Both the position numbers and the translations under genes were made by a program. Below are positions 1-7,876 of a stretch of 64,000 bases of DNA, piece by piece. Every line of letters starts with the position of its first letter. The stretch's first letter is position 1. This DNA is from Paraburkholderia sp. BCC1885 (lineage in GTDB: Bacteria > Pseudomonadota > Gammaproteobacteria > Burkholderiales > Burkholderiaceae): contig NZ_CAAJGM010000144.1 of the NCBI RefSeq assembly GCF_900996235.1, positions 62,001 to 126,000 of the forward strand. The letters are read 5' to 3'. Below the pieces are notes generated by a model that was given only the letters and a program-made list of their open reading frames with translations, made no database searches and was not told the DNA's origin.

Positions 1-602
1 ACGCCCGCTTCGTCACCGCCATGCTGACGCAGTGCGAACAGATCGACGCGCAGGTCCACGTGATGCAGCGCATCTACGAGGATCAATCGGGGCTGCAGGA
101 TCGCTTCGCGGGATCAGGGGTGCTCTCCGCAAGGGTGGCGGAGCACTTCAGCGTGTGCGGGCTCGTCGGGCGGGCCAGCGGCCGGAAAACCGACGTGCGG
201 ATCGATCCCCCCTACGCGCCCTATCACGAGGTTCAGGCGCAGATGGTCAGCGACGGGCGCGGGGACGTGGCCGCCCGCGTCGCGATCCGCTTTGGCGAGA
301 TCTACGAGTCCATCCGGCTGATCCAGACGCTCCTCGCCGGTCTGCCTGCTGGAGACATCGTCACAACGCTCGACCACGACCCGCCGCCGTCCCGCGGAGT
401 GGGCTGGATCGAAGGCTGGCGCGGCGATGTGTTTGTCGCCCTCGAGACCGGGGCAAACGGGACCATTTCGCGCTGCCACTGCCACGACCCCTCATGGCAA
501 AACTGGCCGGCGCTGGAACACGCGATCATCGGCAATATCGTTCCCGATTTCCCGCTGATCAACAAGTCGTTCAATCTGAACTACGCGGGACACGACCTGT
601 AA
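1..602 (+). CDS. hyfG: Group-4 hydrogenase-like / NuoD-like large subunit, C-terminal part (5' end outside window)
   Basis: The reading frame is open from the window edge (codons start at base 3) and about 200 residues are visible. The C-terminal stretch HDPSWQNWPALEHAIIGN followed by VPDFPLINKSFNL is typical of the large subunit of Hyf/Hyc-type energy-converting hydrogenase complexes, a membrane-bound family related to complex I subunit NuoD. In true [NiFe] enzymes a Cys-x-x-Cys near the C-terminus binds nickel. Here the last residues read NLNYAGHDL and the final 35 residues contain no cysteine, so this half of the nickel site is missing. That places the protein with the hydrogenase-related Ehr complexes rather than with active hydrogenases. 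The N-terminal CxxC lies outside the window and cannot be judged. The stop codon overlaps the start of the small-subunit gene (TAATG), so the two genes are translationally coupled. Confidence 0.8.
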   Translation, partial: ARFVTAMLTQCEQIDAQVHVMQRIYEDQSGLQDRFAGSGVLSARVAEHFSVCGLVGRASGRKTDVRIDPPYAPYHEVQAQMVSDGRGDVAARVAIRFGEIYESIRLIQTLLAGLPAGDIVTTLDHDPPPSRGVGWIEGWRGDVFVALETGANGTISRCHCHDPSWQNWPALEHAIIGNIVPDFPLINKSFNLNYAGHDL

Positions 603-1129
603 TGTGGCAACTTCTCAAACAGATTGCGCGGACCAGTACGCCGGACGAACGCGTACCGCAAGGCGACGACGCATGGCATACCGAAAGCCGGCAGATCCAG
701 CAGGAGATCCTCGACGTGCTCGGCCGGGCACTGTGCATCCGCGAAATCGATGCCGGCTCCTGCAACGGCTGCGAGCTGGAAATCCACGCACTCAACAATC
801 CTTATTACAACATCGAGGGCCTGGGCATTCGTTTTGTTGCGAGCCCGCGCCATGCCGACATGCTGCTCGTTACCGGCCCGTTGACGCTGAACATGAGAGA
901 GGCCGTACGGCAGGCCTACGAGGCAACGCCTCATCCCAAGCTGGTTGTCGCCGCTGGCGAGTGTGCCTGTACCGGAGGCATGTTCCGGGACAGTTATGCC
1001 GTCTGCGGGCCACTCTCGACACTGCTTCCTGTGGACGTGACGATCCCGGGATGCCCGCCACCGCCCATCGACATTCTGCGAGGCATTCTCACGGCGCTTC
1101 AGGTCAAGCGCGCAACGTTCTCGACGTGA
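602..1129 (+). CDS. hyfI: Group-4 hydrogenase-like / NuoB-like small iron-sulfur subunit
   Basis: This 175-residue protein belongs to the NuoB/HycG/HyfI family, which carries the single [4Fe-4S] cluster next to the large subunit. Likely cluster ligands are Cys54 and Cys57 (SCNGCE), Cys121 (GECACTGG) and Cys151 (PGCPPPP), so the electron-transfer site is intact although the partner large subunit lacks nickel ligands. The start at 602 is chosen because it overlaps the upstream stop and places the CxxC motif at the usual distance from the N-terminus; the frame stays open far upstream but that extension reads as arginine-rich shadow sequence. It appears to be the last gene of its operon and converges on rcoM. 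The electron donor and acceptor of the complex cannot be told from this window. Confidence 0.85.
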   Translation: MWQLLKQIARTSTPDERVPQGDDAWHTESRQIQQEILDVLGRALCIREIDAGSCNGCELEIHALNNPYYNIEGLGIRFVASPRHADMLLVTGPLTLNMREAVRQAYEATPHPKLVVAAGECACTGGMFRDSYAVCGPLSTLLPVDVTIPGCPPPPIDILRGILTALQVKRATFST

Positions 1130-1205
1130 TCAGCGGGGCGGATTGATGCTCATACCGGACACGATGCCGCGATTGGCGGGACGGCTGCGCGTTTGACTCC
1201 TGCGC

Positions 1206-2021
1206 CTAGATAACGCCGAGCATATCCTTCAGGTGAGCCGCCCTCGAACGGCTCACCGGCACCGATGTCCGTTGCGCATCGGCCATCACCAGGTTGACGC
1301 TCTCTTCCGCCTTGACCAGCTCGACCGCATGGGCAAGGCTGACGATATGGCTGCGATGGACGCGCAGATAAACGCCCCTGTCGAGGCGAAGCTCAAGATC
1401 AGCCAGAGACAGGTTGGAGAGGTAATGATCGTCCTTCGTGAAAATCGTCGTGTAATGGCCATCACCCTGGAACCGCACGACGTCCTTCAGATCAATCAGG
1501 ATGACCCGGTTCTTTTGATAGACCGGAATCTTGAACAGGCGCCGTGGACCAGCCGCCCCGCTCGTCTGCGCATACTCCGCCGGCTCGGTTGTGATATCGG
1601 TCACATCGTAGAAAATCATGCAGGTGCCGCATGTTCCGTTTTTGCCCATCATTTTGGACACCTTGATCATCAGTATCCGGTCAGGAATATTGATCATCAT
1701 CGCGACGGGCGCCGGTGACTTTACCGGGCAGCCGCCCGGATCCTGCGATTGCAGCAGGAAGCGCAGTTTGTCACGGCTCTTCTCCGGGTGGAGGTTGACC
1801 ACGTCGATGCCGTACAGCCTGTCCTGCGCCACTCCCAAAGACTGTTCGCCCGCCGGCCCGAGTATCTGAACCGCCACGTCGTTAAACGCGGTCACATGAC
1901 CCTGAGCATCGAGCCAGACCATCCCCGGATTGAACTGCTCCAGCTTGTGCTGGAAGGTCTCATTGCGGCGTGGCTCGGACGTTGGCAGCGTCGATGCCGG
2001 GGCTGGGTCCAACGGGTTCAT
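1206..2021 (-). CDS. rcoM: RcoM, heme-PAS/LytTR carbon monoxide-sensing transcriptional regulator
   Basis: The 271-residue protein has an N-terminal PAS domain (about 25-130) and a C-terminal LytTR DNA-binding domain (about 168-265, ending SVPVSRSRAAHLK). RcoM proteins of Burkholderia xenovorans bind heme in the PAS domain through His74, Cys94 and Met104; CO replaces the methionine and activates transcription of cox genes. Here His78, Cys98 and Met108 occur with exactly that spacing, shifted by four residues, which makes the assignment strong. The start at 2021 is preferred over an upstream ATG at 2093 because CAGGAG sits at a good distance before it and the extra 24 residues would be lysine/arginine-rich and non-conserved. 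The gene is divergent from coxM, and duplicated elements in the gap suggest it controls both itself and the cox operon. Confidence 0.92.
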   Translation of the reverse strand: MNPLDPAPASTLPTSEPRRNETFQHKLEQFNPGMVWLDAQGHVTAFNDVAVQILGPAGEQSLGVAQDRLYGIDVVNLHPEKSRDKLRFLLQSQDPGGCPVKSPAPVAMMINIPDRILMIKVSKMMGKNGTCGTCMIFYDVTDITTEPAEYAQTSGAAGPRRLFKIPVYQKNRVILIDLKDVVRFQGDGHYTTIFTKDDHYLSNLSLADLELRLDRGVYLRVHRSHIVSLAHAVELVKAEESVNLVMADAQRTSVPVSRSRAAHLKDMLGVI

Positions 2022-2148
2022 TCGGCGTCTCCTGCACAAATGGGATTTTCTTCGCTTGCGTGGCGATTTTTGACTTTTGTATGCCTTTTCCAAATTTCAC
2101 GCAAGTTTTCCGGTGATTGGAGCTAGCAAAGCGACGCTCGGGAAAATG

Positions 2149-2177
2149 GCGTTGAATTGCTGCGTTGCGTTGTGAAA
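2149..2177 (+). repeat. Candidate RcoM-binding element, copy 1 (rcoM-proximal)
   Basis: The unit is GCGTTGAATTGCTGCG, then six variable bases, then TGTGAAA. It matches copy 2 exactly over the 16-bp and 7-bp blocks with identical spacing. It lies 127 bp upstream of the rcoM start. Assignment to RcoM is inference from position and from the preference of LytTR domains for direct repeats. Confidence 0.6.
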
Positions 2178-2344
2178 CCCTGAGCGGAGTGTACTGCTTC
2201 GTCAGTCGGGGAAACCGGTTCTGGTGGCCGTGGCCGGCATGACCTGCGCCCGGGCGTCGGCTACACGCTGTTCTACAACAGACTGATCGTATTTCACGCC
2301 GGCTAGCCGACAGTTGGCGCGCCTATTCCGCCGTTGAAGAACTC

Positions 2345-2373
2345 GCGTTGAATTGCTGCGGCGTCCTGTGAAA
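2345..2373 (+). repeat. Candidate RcoM-binding element, copy 2 (coxM-proximal)
   Basis: This is the second exact copy of the 16-bp plus 7-bp bipartite element, 196 bp from copy 1 and in the same orientation. It ends 63 bp before the coxM GTG start, where an activator site next to the promoter would be expected. Confidence 0.6.
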
Positions 2374-2436
2374 TGCTTACGACATACCGGCCGGTGATGC
2401 TCCCGTTCGCCGGCCGATAAAAGCCAGGAGACCCAC

Positions 2437-3303
2437 GTGATACCTCGTCCTTTCGAATACCACGCTCCCCGCAGCCTGTCCGAGGCCATCGCATTGCTGA
2501 ACGAGCATGGCGACACCGCGAAACTGCTGGCAGGCGGCCACAGCCTGCTACCCATGATGAAGCTTCGGTTCGCCGAGCCGGGCCACCTGATCGACCTGGG
2601 AAAACTCGCGGAGCTCAAGGGCATCCGCGAAGCCGGCAATGAAATACGCATCGGCGCGATGACGACCGAGAACGAGCTGATCTGGTCGACCCTGCTGCAG
2701 AAGAAATGTCCGTTGCTCGTGGAAGGCGCGCGCCAGATTTCCGATCCGCAGGTGCGCTACCGGGGGACGATCGGCGGTGACATCTCGCACGGAGACCCCG
2801 GCAATGACCATCCCACGCTGATGATCGCGCTGGATGCGTCGTTCGTGCTCGCCAGCGAGCACGGCGAGCGCGTCGTGCCGGCCGACGGCTTTTTCCTCGG
2901 CACCTACATGACGCAACTAGGGGCCGGCGAGATCATGACCGAAATCCGCATTCCGGTGCCCGCACCGGGAACGGGCTATTGCTACGCCAAGCTCAAGCGC
3001 AAGACAGGCGACTTCGCCACTGCCGCCACGGCGGTCACGCTTCGCCTGCAAGGCGGCAAAGTGAGCGACGTGCGCATTGTGCTGACCAATGTCGGGCAGA
3101 CCGCGCTACGCGCGAGCGGCGCGGAACAGTCGCTGCTGGGCAAGCCGCTCGACGAGGCCGCCATCGACGAAGCCGCACGGCTCGCCATGAGCATCTGCGA
3201 GCCGGCGGAGGATCTGCGCGGCGATATCGAATACAAGACCGCGATGGCGGGCGAGATGACGCGGCGCGCGCTGCGCACGGCGCTTACCGGGGCCACGCAG
3301 TGA
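2437..3303 (+). CDS. coxM: Aerobic carbon monoxide dehydrogenase, medium FAD subunit CoxM
   Basis: The 288-residue protein has the length and motifs of the FAD-binding subunit of molybdenum-copper CO dehydrogenase: AGGHSLLP at residues 32-39 and TIGGD at 111-115, both of which contact FAD in this family. It passes electrons from the iron-sulfur subunit CoxS to the respiratory chain on the cytoplasmic side of the membrane. The start is GTG at 2437, supported by AGGAG six bases upstream. It is the first gene of the cox operon in the order M-S-L, as in Oligotropha carboxidovorans. CoxS follows after 33 bp. Confidence 0.95.
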   Translation: MIPRPFEYHAPRSLSEAIALLNEHGDTAKLLAGGHSLLPMMKLRFAEPGHLIDLGKLAELKGIREAGNEIRIGAMTTENELIWSTLLQKKCPLLVEGARQISDPQVRYRGTIGGDISHGDPGNDHPTLMIALDASFVLASEHGERVVPADGFFLGTYMTQLGAGEIMTEIRIPVPAPGTGYCYAKLKRKTGDFATAATAVTLRLQGGKVSDVRIVLTNVGQTALRASGAEQSLLGKPLDEAAIDEAARLAMSICEPAEDLRGDIEYKTAMAGEMTRRALRTALTGATQ

Positions 3304-3336
3304 GAAACGTACCGGCATATACCGAGGGGACATGAG

Positions 3337-3861
3337 ATGAGCAAGAAGGTCATGGTGTCGTTCAGGCTGAACGGGACGCAAACGGACGTGGTGGTCGAGC
3401 CGCGCGAGCTGCTGATCCACACGTTGCGGGAAAAGTGCCTGCACACGGGCCCGCACATCGGTTGCGAGACATCCCACTGCGGGGCGTGCACGGTGGACGT
3501 GAACGGCATGTCGGCCAAGTCCTGCACCCTGTTGACGGTGCAAGCCGACGAGGCGGAACTGCTGACGGTGGAGGGGCTCGCCAAAGGCGGCGAACTGCAT
3601 GCGCTGCAAGAGGGCTTCATGCAGGAACACGGTCTGCAATGCGGCTTCTGCACGCCTGGCATGCTGACACGCGCCTATCGCCTGTTACAGGAAAACCCGA
3701 ACCCGAGCGAAGAGGAAATCCGCTACTGGATGGCAGGCAATCTGTGCCGTTGCACCGGTTATCAGAACATCGTGAAAGCGGTGCAATATGCGGCCGCCAG
3801 GCTGCGCGGCGAAGCGGTCGAGACTTCGCATCCGCTTATGGCGGAAGTCTCAGCGCACTGA
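3337..3861 (+). CDS. coxS: Carbon monoxide dehydrogenase small [2Fe-2S] subunit CoxS
   Basis: The 174-residue protein carries both [2Fe-2S] clusters of the xanthine-oxidase-family small subunit. The plant-type cluster is bound by Cys43, Cys48, Cys51 and Cys63 (CETSHCGAC...SC), and the C-terminal cluster by Cys102, Cys105, Cys137 and Cys139 (CGFC...CRC). It relays electrons from the Mo/Cu site in CoxL to FAD in CoxM. A GAGGGGA sequence precedes the ATG at 3337. CoxL starts 16 bp downstream. Confidence 0.95.
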   Translation: MSKKVMVSFRLNGTQTDVVVEPRELLIHTLREKCLHTGPHIGCETSHCGACTVDVNGMSAKSCTLLTVQADEAELLTVEGLAKGGELHALQEGFMQEHGLQCGFCTPGMLTRAYRLLQENPNPSEEEIRYWMAGNLCRCTGYQNIVKAVQYAAARLRGEAVETSHPLMAEVSAH

Positions 3862-3877
3862 TATCGGGAGAAACGTA

Positions 3878-6289
3878 ATGGGAAATATCGACGCCAATCT
3901 CGATCGTCTCGCCGCGCTGGAAGGCATGGGCTGCTCGCGCAAACGCCGCGAGGATCCGCGCTTCATCCAGGGCAAGGGCACCTATGTCGACGACGTCAAG
4001 ATGCCCGGCATGCTGTTCGGTGCGATGGTGCGCAGCCCGTACGCGCATGCCCGAATACTGAAAATCGACAAGTCGCGCGCCCTCGCCCACCCGGGCGTGC
4101 ACGCGGTGCTGACGGCGGACGATCTCAAGCCGCTCAAACTGCACTGGATGCCCACGCTCGCGGGCGACGTCCAGGCGGTGCTCGCCGACGAGAAAGTCGT
4201 GTTCCAGAACCAGGAAGTCGCATTCGTCGTGGCCGACGATCGCTACATCGCCGCCGACGCGGCCGAACTGGTGGAAGTGGAATACGAGGAGCTGCCCGTG
4301 GTCGTGGACCCGCTGAAGGCGCTCGAGCCCGATGCGCCCGTGATCCGCGAAGACATCCGCGACAAACAGACTGGCGCGCACGGCGCCCGCACGCATCCGA
4401 ACCACATTTTCACCTGGAACGTCGGCGACAAGGACAAGACCGCGCGCGTCTTCGACAACGCGGACGTAACCGTGCGGCAGGAGATGCTGTACCCGCGCGT
4501 GCATCCGTGTCCGCTCGAGACCTGCGGCTGCGTGGCGTCGTTCGACAAGGTCCGCGGCGACCTGACGGTCTATATCACCTCGCAGGCGCCGCATGTCGTG
4601 CGCACGGTGGTCGGCATGTTGTCCTCGATTCCGGAGTCGAAGATCCGCATCATCTCGCCGGACATCGGCGGCGGCTTCGGCAACAAGGTGGGGGTTTATC
4701 CTGGCTACGTGGTGGCGATCGTGGCCTCGATCGTGCTGGGACGGCCGGTCAAGTGGATCGAGTCGCGTGCCGAGAATCTCAGTTCCACCGCGTTTGCTCG
4801 CGACTATCACATGACAGGCGAACTCGCCGCAGACAGCAACGGCCGGATCAAGGCGCTGCGCGTGCACGTCACCGCGGATCACGGCGCGTTCGACGCCTGC
4901 GCGGACCCGACCAAGTGGCCCGCCGGCATGTTCCATGTCTGCACGGGTTCCTACGACATTCCCAACGCGTTCGTGTCGGTCGATGGCGTCTACACCAACA
5001 AGTTTCCGGGCGGCGTGGCGTACCGGTGTTCGTTCAGGGTAACCGAGGCGGTCTATCTGATCGAACGCATGGTCGACGTCCTCGCGCAGAAGCTGGGCAT
5101 CGACAAGGCCGAGATCCGTCTGCGCAATTTCATCCGCAAGGACCAGTTTCCGTTCTCCACGCCGCTCGGGCTCGACTACGATTCGGGCGACTATGAACCT
5201 GCACTGAAGAAAGTTCTGGCCGCCGTCGACTACCCTGCCCTGCGCGCCGAGCAGGCCGCCCGGCGCGCGGATGCGAGCGCCGAATGGCTCATGGGTATCG
5301 GCATTGTCACCTTCACTGAGATCGTCGGCGCCGGGCCCTCGAAGATGTGCGACATCCTCGGCGTCGGCATGTTCGACTCCTGCGAGATTCGCGTGCATCC
5401 CGACGGCTCGGCTATCGCGCGAATGGGCACGATCACGCAGGGCCAGGGTCACCAGACCACCTATGCGCAGATCATCGCCTCCGAGGCCGGCATTCCCGCT
5501 TCGCTGATCACGGTCGAGGAAGGCGACACGTCCACCGCGCCCTACGGACTCGGCACCTATGGATCGCGCTCCACGCCGGTCGCCGGCGCGGCGGTTGCGC
5601 GAGCGTCGCACAAGATTCGCGAGAAGGCCCGCCAGATTGCCGCCCATCTGCTCGAAGCGAGCCCGGAGGACGTCGAGTTCGACCTCGACCGCTTCGTGCT
5701 CAAGGGTTCACCCGAACAGTTCAAGACGCTCAAGCAGGTGGCATGGGCCGCCTACAACAACGTGCCGGAAGGCATGGAGATGGGCCTGGAAGCGGTCGAC
5801 TACTACGATCCGCCCAACTTCACGTTCCCATTCGGCGCCTACCTCTGCGTGCTCGATGTCAACCGTTATACGGGTGAAACGCGGGTGCGGCGCTTCTACG
5901 CGCTCGACGACTGCGGCACACGCATCAATCCAATGATCATCGAAGGGCAGATTCACGGCGGCCTGACCGAAGGCTTCGCCGTCGCGATGGGACAGGAACT
6001 GCCCTACGACGAGGCCGGCAATCTGCTGGGCGGCACGCTGATGGACTACTTCGTGCCGACCTCGGTGGAAACACCGCATTGGGAGACGGATTTTACGGTG
6101 ACACCGTCACCTCACCATCCGATCGGCGCGAAAGGCGTGGCGGAATCGCCGCACGTCGGCTCGATTCCGTGTTTTACCTCGGCCATGGTCGATGCGTTCG
6201 CTCATCTGGGCGTCACCCACATGAACATGCCTCACAACGCGTACCGCGTGTGGCAGCAAAGCCGCTCGCTCGGACTCGCCCGGCAGTAG
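3878..6289 (+). CDS. coxL: Carbon monoxide dehydrogenase large Mo/Cu subunit CoxL, form I
   Basis: The 803-residue catalytic subunit binds molybdopterin cytosine dinucleotide and the Mo-S-Cu centre that oxidises CO to CO2. The active-site loop reads AYRCSFR, with Cys384 as the expected copper ligand; AYxCSFR is the signature of true form I CO dehydrogenases, while form II homologues have a different loop. Cofactor motifs include GGGFGNK and the C-terminal GAKGVAES, where Glu756 matches the conserved base glutamate. I start it at ATG 3878, preceded by GGGAGAAACGTA; the frame is open further upstream, but that part overlaps coxS and is not conserved. The next gene, coxG, follows after 45 bp. 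Confidence 0.96.
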   Translation: MGNIDANLDRLAALEGMGCSRKRREDPRFIQGKGTYVDDVKMPGMLFGAMVRSPYAHARILKIDKSRALAHPGVHAVLTADDLKPLKLHWMPTLAGDVQAVLADEKVVFQNQEVAFVVADDRYIAADAAELVEVEYEELPVVVDPLKALEPDAPVIREDIRDKQTGAHGARTHPNHIFTWNVGDKDKTARVFDNADVTVRQEMLYPRVHPCPLETCGCVASFDKVRGDLTVYITSQAPHVVRTVVGMLSSIPESKIRIISPDIGGGFGNKVGVYPGYVVAIVASIVLGRPVKWIESRAENLSSTAFARDYHMTGELAADSNGRIKALRVHVTADHGAFDACADPTKWPAGMFHVCTGSYDIPNAFVSVDGVYTNKFPGGVAYRCSFRVTEAVYLIERMVDVLAQKLGIDKAEIRLRNFIRKDQFPFSTPLGLDYDSGDYEPALKKVLAAVDYPALRAEQAARRADASAEWLMGIGIVTFTEIVGAGPSKMCDILGVGMFDSCEIRVHPDGSAIARMGTITQGQGHQTTYAQIIASEAGIPASLITVEEGDTSTAPYGLGTYGSRSTPVAGAAVARASHKIREKARQIAAHLLEASPEDVEFDLDRFVLKGSPEQFKTLKQVAWAAYNNVPEGMEMGLEAVDYYDPPNFTFPFGAYLCVLDVNRYTGETRVRRFYALDDCGTRINPMIIEGQIHGGLTEGFAVAMGQELPYDEAGNLLGGTLMDYFVPTSVETPHWETDFTVTPSPHHPIGAKGVAESPHVGSIPCFTSAMVDAFAHLGVTHMNMPHNAYRVWQQSRSLGLARQ

Positions 6290-6334
6290 CGTGCGGGTCC
6301 GGACGGACGATCCGGACAGACAGGGGATGATTCA

Positions 6335-6967
6335 ATGAAAGTCGTCATCGAAAAGGTATTTCCTCTGGCAGCCACGGCGGATGCCGCATGGCAGTGCCTG
6401 CAGGACATCGAGGCGGTGGGCGGTTGCATGCCCGGCGCGAGGATCACCGAGCGCGTGGACGCGACGCATTACAAGGGCACGGTCACCGTGAAGATCGGAC
6501 CGGCCGCGATGTCGTTCAAGGGCAATATCGAAGTCCTCGAACTCGACGCGGCGCAGCGCACCCTGCATCTCGTCGGCAAGGGTTCGGATTCGACCGGCAC
6601 GTCCGGCGCATCGATGGATCTCGTCGCGACCGTGCAGGCGAGTGGCGCGACGTGCGAGCTGGCCGGCAAAAGCGAAGTTGCAATGAGCGGCAAGGCGGCC
6701 GCATTCGGCGGCCGGATGATGAACACGGTGGCCGACCAGATCCTCAAGCAGTTCGTCGCCAACTTCGCCGCATTGGCCCAGAGCGCGGATGCGCCGCAAG
6801 CCACGCCGTCAGCCGATGATCCCGCGGCGGCGGCAGTGGGAGCCACCGCACAAGCGGCGCCCGTCGCGCCGGCCCCCGCCCGCTCCGCCGAGCTGAACGG
6901 ACTCGCGCTTGCGTGGGCGGTCCTGCGTGACTGGCTGCACGGACTGTTCTCTCGCAAGACCGCCTGA
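6335..6967 (+). CDS. coxG: CoxG, SRPBCC-fold membrane-anchoring accessory protein of CO dehydrogenase
   Basis: The 210-residue protein begins with the CoxG/SRPBCC fold (about residues 1-150, including the GCMPGAR segment), a lipid- or quinone-binding helix-grip domain. An alanine/proline-rich linker follows (about 155-185), then a short amphipathic C-terminal segment rich in Leu and Trp (ALAWAVLRDWLHGLF). CoxG proteins recruit CO dehydrogenase to the cytoplasmic membrane, and recent work on the family links them to quinone transfer. The tail here fits peripheral membrane attachment. The gene sits between coxL and coxD, so coxG precedes the maturation genes instead of following them as in Oligotropha. 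Confidence 0.9.
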   Translation: MKVVIEKVFPLAATADAAWQCLQDIEAVGGCMPGARITERVDATHYKGTVTVKIGPAAMSFKGNIEVLELDAAQRTLHLVGKGSDSTGTSGASMDLVATVQASGATCELAGKSEVAMSGKAAAFGGRMMNTVADQILKQFVANFAALAQSADAPQATPSADDPAAAAVGATAQAAPVAPAPARSAELNGLALAWAVLRDWLHGLFSRKTA

Positions 6968-6982
6968 GCGACGAGGCCCGCC

Positions 6983-7876
6983 ATGTTCACGGACCGCATG
7001 AGCAACGTGCTGGACCTGCAGCAGCGCCTCGAACGTCACGGCTACATCGCCGAGCGCAGCCTCGCGGCCACGTTGCTGCTAACGCTGGAAATGCGGCGGC
7101 CCCTGCTGCTCGAAGGCGAGGCAGGCGTGGGCAAGACGGAAGTCGCCAAGGCACTCTCGCGGCTGTCGGACACGCGCCTGATCCGGCTGCAGTGCCATGA
7201 AGGTCTTGATGTCCATTCGGCGCTGTATGAGTGGAATTACCAGCATCAGCTTCTCGCCATCAAGTTGCTCGAGCAGGATGGCCGGCCGCTATCGAGCAAG
7301 GAGCAGGACATTTTCTCCGAGCGCTATCTGCTCAAGCGCCCTTTGCTGGAAGCGATCACGACAACCCCTGCCCCTGTTCTGCTGATCGATGAAATCGACC
7401 GCACGGATGAAGCATTCGAAGCTTATCTGCTCGAGTTGCTGTCCGATTTCCAGATTTCGATTCCGGAGCTGGGCGTGATCCGCGCGCTCGAGCGGCCCAT
7501 CGTGATCCTGACCTCCAACGGCACCCGCGAGATTTCCGACGCGCTGCGCCGCCGCTGCCTGTATCACTACGTCGACTACCCGGACTTCGGAAAGGAACTG
7601 GCGATCGTGCGCGCACAGGCGCCGGAGATGCCGGCCAAACTGGCACAGCAGGTGGTCGAATTCGTGCAGGCGGTTCGGCAGATGGACATCCAGAAAAAAC
7701 CCGGCATCGCCGAAACGCTGGATTGGGCGGCAGCGCTCCTGCGCCTCGGCGTGAGCACCTTCGACGAAGAGGGTATCGACCGGATCATGGATTCGCTCTC
7801 GGCGCTGGTGAAGACCCGCGACGACCAGGCAGGCTTTACGCGTCCGGTGGTCGAACGACTGGCGGCCGCATGCTAA
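6983..7876 (+). CDS. coxD: CoxD, MoxR-type AAA+ ATPase for CO dehydrogenase maturation
   Basis: The 297-residue AAA+ protein has Walker A GEAGVGKT at 45-52 and Walker B VLLIDEID at 132-139. In Oligotropha, CoxD is a MoxR-family chaperone needed to insert sulfur and copper into the Mo site of CoxL; its usual partner is a VWA protein. That partner, coxE, starts inside the last codons of this gene (7-bp overlap). The start at 6983 has GACGAGG upstream; an in-frame ATG five codons later is also possible. Confidence 0.92.
   Translation: MFTDRMSNVLDLQQRLERHGYIAERSLAATLLLTLEMRRPLLLEGEAGVGKTEVAKALSRLSDTRLIRLQCHEGLDVHSALYEWNYQHQLLAIKLLEQDGRPLSSKEQDIFSERYLLKRPLLEAITTTPAPVLLIDEIDRTDEAFEAYLLELLSDFQISIPELGVIRALERPIVILTSNGTREISDALRRRCLYHYVDYPDFGKELAIVRAQAPEMPAKLAQQVVEFVQAVRQMDIQKKPGIAETLDWAAALLRLGVSTFDEEGIDRIMDSLSALVKTRDDQAGFTRPVVERLAAAC

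Larger units (their letters stand above)
2022..2436. promoter_or_regulatory. rcoM-coxM divergent control region
   Basis: This 415-bp gap between divergent rcoM and coxM has no convincing gene. It contains two copies of a 29-bp element (2149-2177 and 2345-2373), further CGTTG repeats at 2163 and 2168, and a CGTTGAA pair at 2332 and 2346. The coxM start codon is GTG with AGGAG six bases upstream. LytTR regulators bind direct repeats, so this is the expected place for RcoM-dependent activation of cox. I could not assign a -10/-35 pair confidently. Confidence 0.7.

Noticed and set aside
2022..2093. A longer RcoM starting at ATG 2093
   Set aside because: The extra residues are basic and the heme-ligand spacing and a good ribosome site fit ATG 2021.
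2202..2651. A minus-strand gene covering the rcoM-coxM gap and the start of coxM
   Set aside because: It overlaps coxM and control elements and shows no known motif.
3836..5647. A 603-codon minus-strand frame opposite coxL
   Set aside because: Shadow composition and no ribosome binding site; coxL is unmistakable.
3878..6289. Form II CO dehydrogenase-like or other xanthine oxidase family member
   Set aside because: The AYRCSFR loop is the form I signature and the accessory genes match CO dehydrogenase.
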